This document shows, piece by piece, positions 53,877-63,840 of a stretch of DNA of 64,000 nucleotides. The notes under the pieces are model-generated. The model was not told the DNA's origin. It did no database searches and was given only the letters and a program-made list of their open reading frames with translations. Within the stretch, counting starts at the first letter, position 1; each line of letters begins with the position of its first letter. The stretch is from Sphingobacteriales bacterium (GTDB lineage Bacteria > Bacteroidota > Bacteroidia > Chitinophagales > JADIYW01). The stretch spans positions 1 through 64,000 of the forward strand of contig CANHGL010000003.1 of NCBI GenBank assembly GCA_947460245.1, given 5' to 3'. A program made the translations under genes and the position numbers.

Positions 53877-56800
53877 ATGAGTAACAAAAAATATTGGACC
53901 AGTCTGGATGAATTAAATGAAACTCCTCAATATAAAGAGCAGGCTTCGAAGGAATTCAATTACGAAGTGGATACTAATGAAGGCGAAGAAAATGGCGGAA
54001 CTAATCGTCGTGATTTTCTTAAAGCGATGGGATTTAGTGTCTCTGTAGCAGCATTGGCGTCGGCTTGTAAAATACCTACTAATAAAGCTATACCATATAC
54101 TATAGATACTAGAAAGGCCGTACCGGAAGTTGTTCCTGGTGTTGCTGATTATTTTGCTTCTACCTTTTGTGATGGTTGCGACTATGTAAGTGTTTTGGTA
54201 AAGACTCGTGAAGGTCGTCCGATAAAGATTGAAGGTAATGCAGATGCTCCACTTACTTTGGGAGGTACTTCTGCAAGAGCTCAGGCATCCGTTCTGAATT
54301 TATATGATGTTACCAGACTAGCTACACCAACTATTAAAAATAAGAAGTCAGACTGGAAAACGGTAGATGCAGAGATAACCAATAAGCTTTCTGCTATCAC
54401 CCAGAGTGGAGGTAAGATCGCTTTAGTAACAGGTACTATTGCATCTCCAATTACTAAAAAAGCAATAGAAAAGTTTGTTGCTAAATATCCTTCCACTACC
54501 GTGGTGAGTTATGATGCAATTTCTAATTATGCTACCAGAAAGGCCAATCAGATAAGTTTAGGGTCAGCTATAATCCCATCAATTAATTTCGATAAAGCAG
54601 ATGTTATCGTTGGCTTTAATGCAGATTTTTTAGGTACAGGTATCTCCAGTATTGAGAATGCTAAGAAATACATTGCAACACGTGTGCCTTCTAAGGAGCA
54701 TCCACAAATGTCGCGTCACCATCAGTTCCAGTCTACTATGTCCATGACCGGAGCTAGTGCTGACTATAGATATCCTGTTAATCCTTCAGAAGAGAAACAG
54801 GCTTTGATTAATTTATTGGCTGCTATTGGCGGTACGGTAACAGGTGTTAAGTCATTGGCAGATGCTAAAACTAACGAAGGAATAGCTAAGGTTGCTAAAG
54901 AATTATTGGCAACTAAAGGTAAATCAGTGGTGCTATCTGGTACAAATGATTTAGATATTCAATTACTTGTAAACGCTATTAACGGAATCCTTGGTAATTA
55001 TGGTAGCACTATTGATACTGCTAATACCTACAATCTTAAATCAGGAAACGACGAAGCATTGGCTACGCTAGCAAATGATTTGAAGAGTGGTTCCTATAAA
55101 GGAATTATACTGTTAGGTTCAAATCCTATATATAATACACCATATTCAGATATTTTTAAAGAGGCTATTAAGAAGGCAGAATTATCTGTTTCAACAGCAG
55201 ACAGAACTGATGAATCAGCTCAATTTTGTCAGTATGTTTGTCCAAATTCAAACTACCTGGAATCTTGGGATATTATATCTCCAAAGACGGGATGCTATGG
55301 ATTCGTTCAGCCTACTATAGTTACGCTATTTGATACTCGTCAGGCTCAGGAATCATTAATGTTATGGGCTGGTGATACCACTCCAATAGGAACATTCGTA
55401 CAGAGTGAAATAGCTGCACTTACAGGTGGTAGCTATCAGCCTGGCGTTCAGTCAGGATTCTTTAGCAATGTTTCATCAGTAGGAGGGCCTAGCGCTAATG
55501 TAGCGGCTACTATAGCTGCTGTAAAAACTTCTATAGTTGCCCCAAAAGGCATGGAAGTTTATTTCTATGAGAAAGTATCTATAGGTGATGGTGCGCATGC
55601 AAATAATCCCTTCTTACAGGAATTACCGGATCCGATTGCAAAAGTAACTTGGGATAATTATGTATGTATACCATATTCTTATGCTAAGGAAAAAGGTCTA
55701 GATGTTATGCCTGCGGATAAGCGGGTACCGGTTGCAAAAGTTACATTGAATGGAAAGACAATAGAATTACCTGTAGTAGTTCAGTTTGGTCAGGCTACTA
55801 ATACTATCGCTATTGCTTTAGGATATGGAAGAGAAAGAGCAGGACGTGCTGGAGATATGGTTGGAAAAAATGTTTATTCTTTTGTAAAATCAAATAATGG
55901 CATTGCTGCATATACTTTAGATGGTGCTACTCTGGAGCTAACTGATAAAATGTATGAGTTGGGTTTAAATCAGACCTACCATACATTGATGGAAGATAAT
56001 AAGCTTCCTGGTAAAAAGTTACGTTACAGAGGAATGGTAGTTAAAGAAACTACCCTAAAAGATTTCCAGAAGAATGAGAATGCTGGTAACGAAGACAGAG
56101 AGAAAATAAAAGAAGAATTACACTCCCTTTATGATGCATATACGCCAAACGATTATTCGCAAGGTCATCATTGGGGTATGTCTGTAGATTTAAATGCATG
56201 TATTGGTTGCGGAGCTTGTGTTGTAGCGTGTAGTGTTGAAAATAATGTTCCTGTTGTTGGTAGACGTCAGGTTTACCGAAGCCAGGAAATGCATTGGCTG
56301 CGTATAGACAGATATTATAATGGCAATCCAGACAATCCAGATGTTTCTTTCCAGCCAATGATGTGCCAGCATTGCAACAACGCACCATGTGAAAACGTGT
56401 GCCCTGTAAATGCTACCAATCACAGTTCAGATGGATTGAATCAAATGGCCTACAATAGATGTATTGGTACGAGGTATTGTGCAAACAACTGTCCGTATAA
56501 AGTTCGTCGATTTAACTGGCTAGATTATCAAGGAACAGACAGTTTTGGAAAGTTCAATGACGGTAAGCGTTCATTCACAGACACAGAGGCTCAGTCTTAC
56601 ATGTTTGAAGATCTTACTAGAATGGTATTAAATCCTGATGTAGTTACACGTACACGTGGGGTAATTGAAAAATGCTCTTTCTGTGTGCAACGTATCCAAG
56701 AAGGTAAATTAAATGCTAAAAAAGAAGGTCGTACATTGAAAGATGGAGAAGTAAGAACTGCTTGTCAGACGGCATGTCCTACTAACGCACTTATATTTGG

Positions 56801-56969
56801 AGATCAAAATAATAAGGAAAGTGTTTTGGCAAAAACATTCGATAAGAGTGGAAGAAACTATTTCATCTTTGAAGAACAACATTTCCTTCCAGCAGTAGGA
56901 TATCAGGTAAAAGTTAGGAATAAAGCGGAAGAGCCTGTAAGGGGTTTTATCCAAAACGAAGAAATATAA
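53877..56969 (+). CDS. actB: alternative complex III subunit B, molybdopterin-like plus Fe-S fusion
   Basis: A 1030-residue peripheral periplasmic subunit. A twin-arginine motif (RRDFLKAMG, Arg44-Arg45) is followed by a Cys (ASAC) and a long region of about 700 residues that resembles molybdopterin oxidoreductases. In ACIII this part is known to lack the molybdenum cofactor. The C-terminal part from about 770 holds four ferredoxin-type cysteine clusters, starting CIGCGACVVACS at 775 and including CQHCNNAPCENVCP and CANNCPYKV. It is the fused B1-B2 form. The Fe-S chain links quinol oxidation to the hemes of ActA. Spacing to actA is 60 bp, to actC 30 bp. Confidence 0.95.
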   Translation: MSNKKYWTSLDELNETPQYKEQASKEFNYEVDTNEGEENGGTNRRDFLKAMGFSVSVAALASACKIPTNKAIPYTIDTRKAVPEVVPGVADYFASTFCDGCDYVSVLVKTREGRPIKIEGNADAPLTLGGTSARAQASVLNLYDVTRLATPTIKNKKSDWKTVDAEITNKLSAITQSGGKIALVTGTIASPITKKAIEKFVAKYPSTTVVSYDAISNYATRKANQISLGSAIIPSINFDKADVIVGFNADFLGTGISSIENAKKYIATRVPSKEHPQMSRHHQFQSTMSMTGASADYRYPVNPSEEKQALINLLAAIGGTVTGVKSLADAKTNEGIAKVAKELLATKGKSVVLSGTNDLDIQLLVNAINGILGNYGSTIDTANTYNLKSGNDEALATLANDLKSGSYKGIILLGSNPIYNTPYSDIFKEAIKKAELSVSTADRTDESAQFCQYVCPNSNYLESWDIISPKTGCYGFVQPTIVTLFDTRQAQESLMLWAGDTTPIGTFVQSEIAALTGGSYQPGVQSGFFSNVSSVGGPSANVAATIAAVKTSIVAPKGMEVYFYEKVSIGDGAHANNPFLQELPDPIAKVTWDNYVCIPYSYAKEKGLDVMPADKRVPVAKVTLNGKTIELPVVVQFGQATNTIAIALGYGRERAGRAGDMVGKNVYSFVKSNNGIAAYTLDGATLELTDKMYELGLNQTYHTLMEDNKLPGKKLRYRGMVVKETTLKDFQKNENAGNEDREKIKEELHSLYDAYTPNDYSQGHHWGMSVDLNACIGCGACVVACSVENNVPVVGRRQVYRSQEMHWLRIDRYYNGNPDNPDVSFQPMMCQHCNNAPCENVCPVNATNHSSDGLNQMAYNRCIGTRYCANNCPYKVRRFNWLDYQGTDSFGKFNDGKRSFTDTEAQSYMFEDLTRMVLNPDVVTRTRGVIEKCSFCVQRIQEGKLNAKKEGRTLKDGEVRTACQTACPTNALIFGDQNNKESVLAKTFDKSGRNYFIFEEQHFLPAVGYQVKVRNKAEEPVRGFIQNEEI

Positions 56970-56999
56970 TTTAATTAGTAAGTAGTATAACTAAAGTAT

Positions 57000-58439
57000 A
57001 TGTCAAGTCATTTTGAATCACCCATTCGGGAACCGTTAATACTAGGTAATAAAACCTATAAAGACGTTACGAACGATATTGTGAAGTCAACCACAGGAAA
57101 AGTACAACCCAAGTGGCTATTCTGGACTTCTATTTCTGCTGTTGTGGCATCTTTTGGTGTTTTTTGTTTAGCCTGGGAAGTTTGTTTCGGTATCGGAACA
57201 TGGGGTGCAAATAAGACAGTAGGTTGGGCTTGGGATATTACGAATTTCGTTTGGTGGATTGGTATCGGTCACGCGGGTACCTTAATCTCTGCTATCTTGT
57301 TATTGTTCCGTCAGAAATGGCGTACAGGTGTAAATAGAGCAGCTGAGGCAATGACTATATTCGCCGTAATTTGCGCGGGTTTATTCCCTATTTTCCACAT
57401 GGGAAGAGTTTGGGATGCATTTTTCATTTTCCCTTATCCAAATACAAGAGGACCACTTTGGGTGAACTTCAATTCTCCATTACTTTGGGACGTATTTGCG
57501 ATATCAACTTATTTCACAGTATCTCTTCTGTTTTGGTATACAGGTTTAGTTCCTGACTTTGGAACTATTCGTGACCAGTCGAAGACACCAGGCAGATGGA
57601 AATTTTACAATTTCTTAAGTTTTGGTTGGATTGGTACAGCAAAACATTGGGAACGTTGGGAGTCTTTATCTTTAATATTAGCAGGTCTTTCTACTCCTCT
57701 AGTACTTTCTGTACATACCATAGTTTCCTTCGACTTTGCTACCTCTGTAGTTCCTGGTTGGCATACAACCATCATGCCTCCATACTTCGTAGCGGGTGCG
57801 ATATTTTCTGGTTTTGCAATGGTACTAACCCTGATGTTAATAGCCAGATCTATTATGGGCTTGGAAGAGTATATAACATTGGCTCATATTGAGTCTATGA
57901 ACAAGATTATTTTGCTTACCGGTACAATGGTGGGGATAGCATATCTTACTGAAATTTTTACAGCATGGTATTCCAGCAATCAGTATGAACAATACGCATT
58001 TGCTAACAGAGCTTTTGGACCTTATTGGTGGGCTTATTGGAGTATGATGTTCTGTAATTTAGTTTCTCCTCAGGTTTTCTGGATAAGAAAATTCAGAAGA
58101 AATATTGCGCTCACTTTCGTGATGTCAATTCTAATTAATATTGGTATGTGGTTTGAGCGATTTGTGATTATCGTAATATCTCTTCACAGAGACTATCTTC
58201 CATCTAGTTGGTTGTATTACTCTCCAACTTGGGTAGAAATAGGAATCTTTGTGGGTACAATGGGAATATTCATGACTTTATTCTTGTCATTCTGTCGCTT
58301 CTTCCCAGCAATAGCAATAGCTGAAGTTAAATCTATTCTTAAGATTTCAGGAGATCAGTATAGATCAAAACAGCTGGAAGAAGTAAAAAGTCAAGAGGTT
58401 TATCAAAATACAACTACAACGGCAGGAACCTGGGATTAA
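57000..58439 (+). CDS. actC: alternative complex III subunit C, NrfD/PsrC-like
   Basis: A 479-residue quinol-binding membrane subunit with about ten hydrophobic spans starting near residue 45 (LFWTSISAVVASFGVFCLAW). Motifs typical of ActC include NFVWWIGIGHAGTLISAILL, FPIFHMGR and PLVLSVHTIVSFDFA. Some of these His, Asp and Glu residues are proposed to line the quinol site and a proton path in solved ACIII structures. The C-terminal tail is polar (about 35 residues). It forms the core of the complex with ActF, its distant duplicate. Confident. Confidence 0.95.
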   Translation: MSSHFESPIREPLILGNKTYKDVTNDIVKSTTGKVQPKWLFWTSISAVVASFGVFCLAWEVCFGIGTWGANKTVGWAWDITNFVWWIGIGHAGTLISAILLLFRQKWRTGVNRAAEAMTIFAVICAGLFPIFHMGRVWDAFFIFPYPNTRGPLWVNFNSPLLWDVFAISTYFTVSLLFWYTGLVPDFGTIRDQSKTPGRWKFYNFLSFGWIGTAKHWERWESLSLILAGLSTPLVLSVHTIVSFDFATSVVPGWHTTIMPPYFVAGAIFSGFAMVLTLMLIARSIMGLEEYITLAHIESMNKIILLTGTMVGIAYLTEIFTAWYSSNQYEQYAFANRAFGPYWWAYWSMMFCNLVSPQVFWIRKFRRNIALTFVMSILINIGMWFERFVIIVISLHRDYLPSSWLYYSPTWVEIGIFVGTMGIFMTLFLSFCRFFPAIAIAEVKSILKISGDQYRSKQLEEVKSQEVYQNTTTTAGTWD

Positions 58440-58463
58440 TAAAATACTCTATATCTTCAAAAT

Positions 58464-58994
58464 ATGAGCGATACAAAAAAATACTTAGTAGGAATTTTCG
58501 ATGACGATGATGTCTTATTGCATGCAGTTAAAGACATTCGCGGTGCAGGTTATGAGATTTCAGACGCATACACACCTTTTCCTGTTCATGGTTTAGAGCA
58601 TGAGTTAGGTTTGGAGCCTACGCGTTTGCATACCGCAGGATTCTTTTTTGGGGCAACCGGACTTACGGTAGCACTTAGTATGATTACCTTTATTAATAAG
58701 TTTAACTATCCTACCAATGTGGGAGGTAAGCCATTTTTTGGCTTGTTAGCTTATATTCCAATTGTCTTTGAGCATACCGTGCTTTTTTCAGCTATTGGTA
58801 TGACCGTTTCCTTTTACTATTTGTGTAAGCTGTGGCCTGGTAAGAAGCCAAAAATTATAGATGAGCGCACTACGGATCATTTATTTGCTTTAACATTTGA
58901 ATTGGATAATAGCAAAACTTCTGCTTATGTATCAGAGGTAAGTGATTTATTAAAAAAAGAAGGTGCAATAGAAGTTTATCAAAAAGAAGTATAA
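58464..58994 (+). CDS. actD: alternative complex III subunit D (DUF3341)
   Basis: A 176-residue small subunit of DUF3341. It opens with KKYLVGIFDDDDVLLHAV, then GYEISDAYTPFPVHGLE, and has two spans (about 55-74 and 97-118) joined by a short loop. The C-terminal 50 residues are soluble. DUF3341 proteins pack at the side of ActC and ActF. It lies 24 bp after actC and one base before actE. Confidence 0.93.
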   Translation: MSDTKKYLVGIFDDDDVLLHAVKDIRGAGYEISDAYTPFPVHGLEHELGLEPTRLHTAGFFFGATGLTVALSMITFINKFNYPTNVGGKPFFGLLAYIPIVFEHTVLFSAIGMTVSFYYLCKLWPGKKPKIIDERTTDHLFALTFELDNSKTSAYVSEVSDLLKKEGAIEVYQKEV

Positions 58995-58995
58995 C

Positions 58996-59586
58996 ATGTT
59001 GAATAAAGATAAAATTATAATAATTGCTTTGGTGTTAGGCTGTATATCCTGCATTAGAGATCCTAAGCAACCTGGAAGATGGTACATGCCGGATATGGCA
59101 AAATCTGTTGCCTATGACGCGGGTTCTTCAAATCCAATATTTAAGGATGGAAAATCTGACCAATTAGCTCCTGATGGGAGTGTAGGTAGAGGAAAGTATC
59201 TTTATCCTCTTGCTGAATCTGAATATGAAAAATCAGCAACGTTTATCAAAGATCCATTTGTATTTACAAAAGAAGAAATAGAAGGGGAAGGGAAGCATCT
59301 TTTTACGGTAAATTGTGCTATCTGTCATGGAGAAAAAGGCGATGGTCAGGGATATCTGGTTCAAATACAGAAATTTCCTCCTCCTCCGTCTTACCTAACA
59401 GAACCTTTGCTGTCTAAACCTGAGGGACAGCGTTATCATACATTGATGTACGGTAAGAATATGATGGGTTCTTATGCCAGTCAACTAGACCACAGAGAAA
59501 GATGGTTGGTATTAAATTATGTAAAGTCTTTACAAGGTGCTTCTATGTCGTCTGCTGTAAAGATGGATAGTACTAAAACAAAATAA
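58996..59586 (+). CDS. actE: alternative complex III subunit E, monoheme cytochrome c lipoprotein
   Basis: A 196-residue cytochrome. The N-terminus is hydrophobic and ends in a lipobox (LGCISC), so it is likely anchored by a lipid on Cys16 or Cys19. One heme site, CAICH at 107-111, is followed by GEKGDGQGYLV, and a methionine in NMMGSYASQL may be the sixth heme ligand. In ACIII it is the exit point to the terminal oxidase. It directly follows actD, one base apart, and precedes actF by 20 bp. Confidence 0.93.
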   Translation: MLNKDKIIIIALVLGCISCIRDPKQPGRWYMPDMAKSVAYDAGSSNPIFKDGKSDQLAPDGSVGRGKYLYPLAESEYEKSATFIKDPFVFTKEEIEGEGKHLFTVNCAICHGEKGDGQGYLVQIQKFPPPPSYLTEPLLSKPEGQRYHTLMYGKNMMGSYASQLDHRERWLVLNYVKSLQGASMSSAVKMDSTKTK

Positions 59587-59606
59587 TAATTAAACAGATT
59601 CTCGCA

Positions 59607-60923
59607 ATGAATACATACGTTTTTGATTCGGGCACACAGAAAAAACTTTTCATAACTTTTGGGATAGGTCTGTTGCTTTTATTTTTAGGAGTGTTCTTCT
59701 TTAACGACGGTTCGGCTTCTGCTGAAATGCATGGCGCAGCTCATGAAGCAGTTTCAAAGGTGCAGGAACATGCATCTGCGAATACTACAGAAGCTCATGC
59801 GGCACCAACACATGAAGAAAAACATGCAACAGTAGGTCTAGCAGTTATAGCTAATATTTATAATGCATTCTATTTCGGATTTTATATAGCACTAGCTGCT
59901 ATGTTTTTTCTTGCTGCAACTACAATAGCTTGGGGCGGTTGGCAGATTCAGATTCAGAAAATACCTTTGGCAATGGCCATGAATATTATTCTTTTTCTTG
60001 GGCTTTTATTAGTGATGTTTATATTCTTCAGACATGATATTTTTGAATGGACTCATGAGTATTTATATGACCCGAAAGATCCACGTTTTGATAAGATTTT
60101 AGCAGATAAGCACGATTTTCTTAATATGGGAACGTTCTGGACATTCTTTGTAATCATTGCAGGGATTTCTATAACATTGGTTGCTTACTGGTGGAGTACT
60201 TTAACAACCTTAGATGAGCAGCCATCTATGAAGTTGTTCTCTAAAAGCAGAGCAATAGCTGCCATCACTATTGTGATAACAGCATTTGTGATTAATACAT
60301 TTGCGACGTGGTTATGGTCAATGTCTATTCAGCCACATTGGTACAGTACAATGTATACTTGGAATACTATGGCAGGTGCTGTTGTAACGATGTTGTCATT
60401 GTTGATTCTTCTGATCTTTTTCTTAAAGAGTAAAGGGTATTTACCAAACGTAAATGAAAACCATGAGCATGATGTTGCAAAATTGATGTTTGCAATAAGT
60501 GTATTTTGGACATATACCTGGTTTGCGCAATATATGCTTATATGGTATGCGAATATTCCCGAAGAGACACAGTTTTTCAGGGTAAGAAGGACCATGGATA
60601 ATTATGGTTTTTTATTCCACTTTACTTTCTTCTGTAACTTCATTCTTCCTTTCTTCATTTTAATGAAAAGAGGTTCAAAAAGAAACAAGACAGCAGTTAT
60701 AGTAGCAGCTACAATCATAATTTTCGGTCAGTTCTCCTGGTTTTTCCTAATGAATTGTCCGGCATTACTTCCAAAAGGTGGTTTTGGTCTTATCAGTATT
60801 GGATCATTGTTGATGATAATAAGTGTATTTATATTTGTTACATTGAAAATGTTGTCAAGAGTTAAAGATCTTGCATCTACTACGCATCCTTATGTAAAAG
60901 AAAGTTATCAATTTAAAATTTAA
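59607..60923 (+). CDS. actF: alternative complex III subunit F, NrfD-like
   Basis: A 438-residue membrane subunit with about ten spans, related to ActC. An N-terminal span (about 13-31) is followed by a His/Ala/Glu-rich stretch (HEAVSKVQEHASA ... THEEKHAT) and then regular spans from about 77 (VIANIYNAFYFGFYIALAAMFF). The segment FNDGSASAEMHGAAHEAV is unusual and low in complexity. It lies 6 bp before coxB, so ACIII and the oxidase are translationally linked. Its ion path in ACIII is discussed in the literature. Confidence 0.92.
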   Translation: MNTYVFDSGTQKKLFITFGIGLLLLFLGVFFFNDGSASAEMHGAAHEAVSKVQEHASANTTEAHAAPTHEEKHATVGLAVIANIYNAFYFGFYIALAAMFFLAATTIAWGGWQIQIQKIPLAMAMNIILFLGLLLVMFIFFRHDIFEWTHEYLYDPKDPRFDKILADKHDFLNMGTFWTFFVIIAGISITLVAYWWSTLTTLDEQPSMKLFSKSRAIAAITIVITAFVINTFATWLWSMSIQPHWYSTMYTWNTMAGAVVTMLSLLILLIFFLKSKGYLPNVNENHEHDVAKLMFAISVFWTYTWFAQYMLIWYANIPEETQFFRVRRTMDNYGFLFHFTFFCNFILPFFILMKRGSKRNKTAVIVAATIIIFGQFSWFFLMNCPALLPKGGFGLISIGSLLMIISVFIFVTLKMLSRVKDLASTTHPYVKESYQFKI

Positions 60924-60929
60924 TCAGAC

Positions 60930-61973
60930 ATGTCAATCATATTAGGCTTATTAACATTGGTGTTGTTGTTTATTGTAATTCTACAAATAAGCAAGGCATC
61001 TGATTTGATAAAAACACTCCGTTTCGGAGATCGTCAGGAGGAATCTTTCGGAAATAATGCTATATTTTTATCAGTAATTGGTTTTGGTATACTTATATTT
61101 TCGATAGTTACATGTTTTACATACGCTGATACCTTATTGCCACGGTCTGCATCTGAACAAGGGGAGTGGATACAATGGTTAATTGACATAACACTGGTGC
61201 TTACTGCTATAGTATTTGTTGTAACTCAAGCACTCTTGTTTTGGTTTGTATATAAATACCATTACAGAAAAGGCAGAAAAGCATATTTTTTTGCAGATAA
61301 TAATAAACTAGAGGTAGCCTGGACAGTGGTTCCTGCAATCGTACTTACTTTTTTGATTGGCTTTGGTCTTCAGAAATGGTTTAAGATTTTTTCTCCTACA
61401 CCAAAGGATGCTATAGTTATAGAAGTTATAGGAAAACAATTTGCGTGGACTATACGTTATACTGGTCAGGACAAGAAGTTGGGTTCTAGAGATTTTACAT
61501 TGGTAAATGGTGATAACGAATTGGGCATAAATTGGAAAGATACTACTAGTCATGACGACTTTTTTGCGGATGAAATTGTACTTCCCGTGAATACGCCTAT
61601 TTCTGTTAATATAGGAGCGCTGGATGTTATTCATGATTTCTATTTACCGCATTTCAGGTTGATGATGGATGCTGTTCCGGGTATACCTACACATCTTTGG
61701 TTTCGTCCTATTGTTACTACTGAGGAGATGCGTAAAATCGTAAAAGATCCAAAGTTTGATTATGTATTGGCTTGCAACAAACTTTGTGGTTCTGGACATT
61801 ATAATATGCAGAAGAAGGTGCGTGTAGTTTCTATGGCTGAATATAAAAAGTGGGAGCGTGAACAAAAGTCTTACTATTCTACAGTGGTGCAAACTGCAGT
61901 ATCTGATAGTTCCGCAAAAAAATCAGACGTAGCTCCATTGGCTAGTTCCACTGTGGCTGAAATGAATAAATAA
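60930..61973 (+). CDS. coxB: cytochrome c oxidase subunit II
   Basis: A 347-residue oxidase subunit carrying the CuA centre. Three hydrophobic segments are seen (about 1-16, 46-67 and 86-110), followed by the periplasmic cupredoxin domain with the aromatic QFAWTIRYTG patch. The CuA ligands are the upstream histidine in DVIHDFYLPHF and Cys282, Cys286, His290 and Met293 in CNKLCGSGHYNM. No heme-binding CxxCH is fused to it. It accepts electrons from ActE or a soluble cytochrome. It ends with a polar tail, and ctaD starts 29 bp later. Confidence 0.95.
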   Translation: MSIILGLLTLVLLFIVILQISKASDLIKTLRFGDRQEESFGNNAIFLSVIGFGILIFSIVTCFTYADTLLPRSASEQGEWIQWLIDITLVLTAIVFVVTQALLFWFVYKYHYRKGRKAYFFADNNKLEVAWTVVPAIVLTFLIGFGLQKWFKIFSPTPKDAIVIEVIGKQFAWTIRYTGQDKKLGSRDFTLVNGDNELGINWKDTTSHDDFFADEIVLPVNTPISVNIGALDVIHDFYLPHFRLMMDAVPGIPTHLWFRPIVTTEEMRKIVKDPKFDYVLACNKLCGSGHYNMQKKVRVVSMAEYKKWEREQKSYYSTVVQTAVSDSSAKKSDVAPLASSTVAEMNK

Positions 61974-62002
61974 TAATACTAAAAAGGATTAAACCCAAAT
62001 AT

Positions 62003-63826
62003 ATGCAAACGACAACAGTAACTGAACCGCATGTAAAAGAACATAGTCAAGCTGCACATGCAGATGCTCATCATCATACAGAGACATTTATTTCAAAATA
62101 CATATTCAGTTTAGATCATAAGACTATCGGAAAACAGTTTTTATTTCTTGGTATGGCTTGGGCTGTAATCGGAGGTTTGATGTCTGTGGTTTTTCGTATT
62201 CAATTGGGATGGCCTGATGAAACTTTTCCTTGGTTAGAAAAAATATTTGCAGCTTGGTTTACAGATGGTAAATTAAATCCTGAAGCCTATTATTCTTTGG
62301 TTACTATGCATGGTACCATAATGGTATTTTTCGTTTTAACGGCGAGTTTGAGTGGAACATTTGCGAATATCCTTATTCCACTTCAGATAGGTGCTCGTGA
62401 TATGGCATCTCCACTTATGAATGCTATTTCTTTCTGGTTATTCTTTTTAGCTAGTGTTGTAATGTTCTCTTCCATCTTCTTGCCTACAGGTGCTGCCTCA
62501 GCAGGATGGACAATTTATCCGCCTTTGAGTGCATTGCCTCAGGCCTCTCCAGGATCTGGAATGGGTATGACCATGTGGTTAATTGCTATGGTAATATTTA
62601 TTGGTTCTACACTAGTGGGCGGTTTGAATTATGTGTCTACCGTTCTGAACCTTCGTACCAGAGGTATGTCTATGTTTAGAATGCCACTTACTGTTTGGGC
62701 ATTGTTCTTTACCGCTATTATTGGTATACTTTCTTTCCCTGTATTGGTTTCTTGTTGTGTATTATTGATTTTCGATAGAGGGCTTGGAACAAGTTTTTAT
62801 TTATCTAATATTGTAATTGGTGGCAAGGCGCTTCCATTTGCAGGAGGTTCTCCTATTTTATTTCAGCATTTATTTTGGTTCTTGGGACACCCTGAAGTTT
62901 ACATCGTAATTCTTCCAGCTATGGGTATGGTATCTGAAATCCTAGCGGTTCATTCACGTAAACCTATATTTGGTTACAAGGCGATGATTTTCTCCATACT
63001 GGGTATTACTGTTCTAGGTTTCATTGTTTGGGCTCACCACATGTATGTTACTGGTATGAATCCATTCATCGGTTCCATATTTGTTTTATTTACTTTATTG
63101 ATAGCAATTCCTTCTGCGGTAAAAGTATTTAATTGGCTAACTACCTTATGGAGAGGAAATATTAGAGTCAATCCTCCGTCTATGTTTGCAGTTGGATTTG
63201 TTTCCATGTTTATTTCAGGTGGATTAACAGGTATCTGGTTGGGTAACGCTACTATAGATATTCAATTACATGATACCTATTTCGTTGTAGCACACTTCCA
63301 TATTGTAATGGGTATTGCTGCATTCTTCGGTATGTTTGCAGGTATATACCATTGGTTTCCGCGTATGTTTGGAAGAATGATGAACGACACTATGGCGTAT
63401 ATTCACTTTGCGATTACGTTTATTGGTGCCTATTTAATCTTCTGGCCAATGCACTTCTTAGGCTTGGCTGGAGTTCCTAGAAGATATTATACATTTAATG
63501 AATTTGCTGCATTTTCTCAATATGCTACCTTAAATAAGGTGATTACTATTGCTGCTATTGTTGTTTTCCTTGGACAGTTGATTTTTGTGGTGAATTTCAT
63601 ATACAGCATATTTAAAGGAAGAAAGTCAGTTCAAAATCCTTGGGAGGCTAATACGTTAGAATGGACATCTCCTATTGAAGGTGTTCATGGTAACTGGAAT
63701 GGGGATCTTCCAGAAGTACACCGTTGGCCTTATGATTATAGCAGAAATCCAAATAGTGATGTAGACTTTATTCCTCAGAATGTTCCATTGACTGAAGAAG
63801 AAAAGAAAGATTATGTTCATCATTAA
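62003..63826 (+). CDS. ctaD: cytochrome c oxidase subunit I (aa3 type)
   Basis: Catalytic subunit of the terminal oxidase, 607 residues, about 12 spans. Heme a ligands are His103 (TMHGTIM) and His433; heme a3 uses His431 (HFHIVMG). CuB ligands are His296 in GHPEVY, His345 and His346 in WAHHMY, and the cross-linked Tyr300. The D-channel glutamate is Glu298, and the K-channel lysine is Lys374 in SAVKVFNW. The presence of the glutamate puts it in the A1 class. The N-terminus has a His-rich stretch (HADAHHHTE). It is followed by ctaB 14 bp later. Confidence 0.97.
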   Translation: MQTTTVTEPHVKEHSQAAHADAHHHTETFISKYIFSLDHKTIGKQFLFLGMAWAVIGGLMSVVFRIQLGWPDETFPWLEKIFAAWFTDGKLNPEAYYSLVTMHGTIMVFFVLTASLSGTFANILIPLQIGARDMASPLMNAISFWLFFLASVVMFSSIFLPTGAASAGWTIYPPLSALPQASPGSGMGMTMWLIAMVIFIGSTLVGGLNYVSTVLNLRTRGMSMFRMPLTVWALFFTAIIGILSFPVLVSCCVLLIFDRGLGTSFYLSNIVIGGKALPFAGGSPILFQHLFWFLGHPEVYIVILPAMGMVSEILAVHSRKPIFGYKAMIFSILGITVLGFIVWAHHMYVTGMNPFIGSIFVLFTLLIAIPSAVKVFNWLTTLWRGNIRVNPPSMFAVGFVSMFISGGLTGIWLGNATIDIQLHDTYFVVAHFHIVMGIAAFFGMFAGIYHWFPRMFGRMMNDTMAYIHFAITFIGAYLIFWPMHFLGLAGVPRRYYTFNEFAAFSQYATLNKVITIAAIVVFLGQLIFVVNFIYSIFKGRKSVQNPWEANTLEWTSPIEGVHGNWNGDLPEVHRWPYDYSRNPNSDVDFIPQNVPLTEEEKKDYVHH

Positions 63827-63840
63827 TACATGATATCTTA

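Noticed and set aside
54281..56954. Open frames on the minus strand inside actB
   Set aside because: Shadows of a well-conserved gene, with cysteine- and histidine-rich translations caused by antisense reading.
59740..59830. His/Ala/Glu-rich stretch in actF as a frameshift or insertion
   Set aside because: The frame is intact on both sides and the membrane spans continue normally; it is a low-complexity loop.
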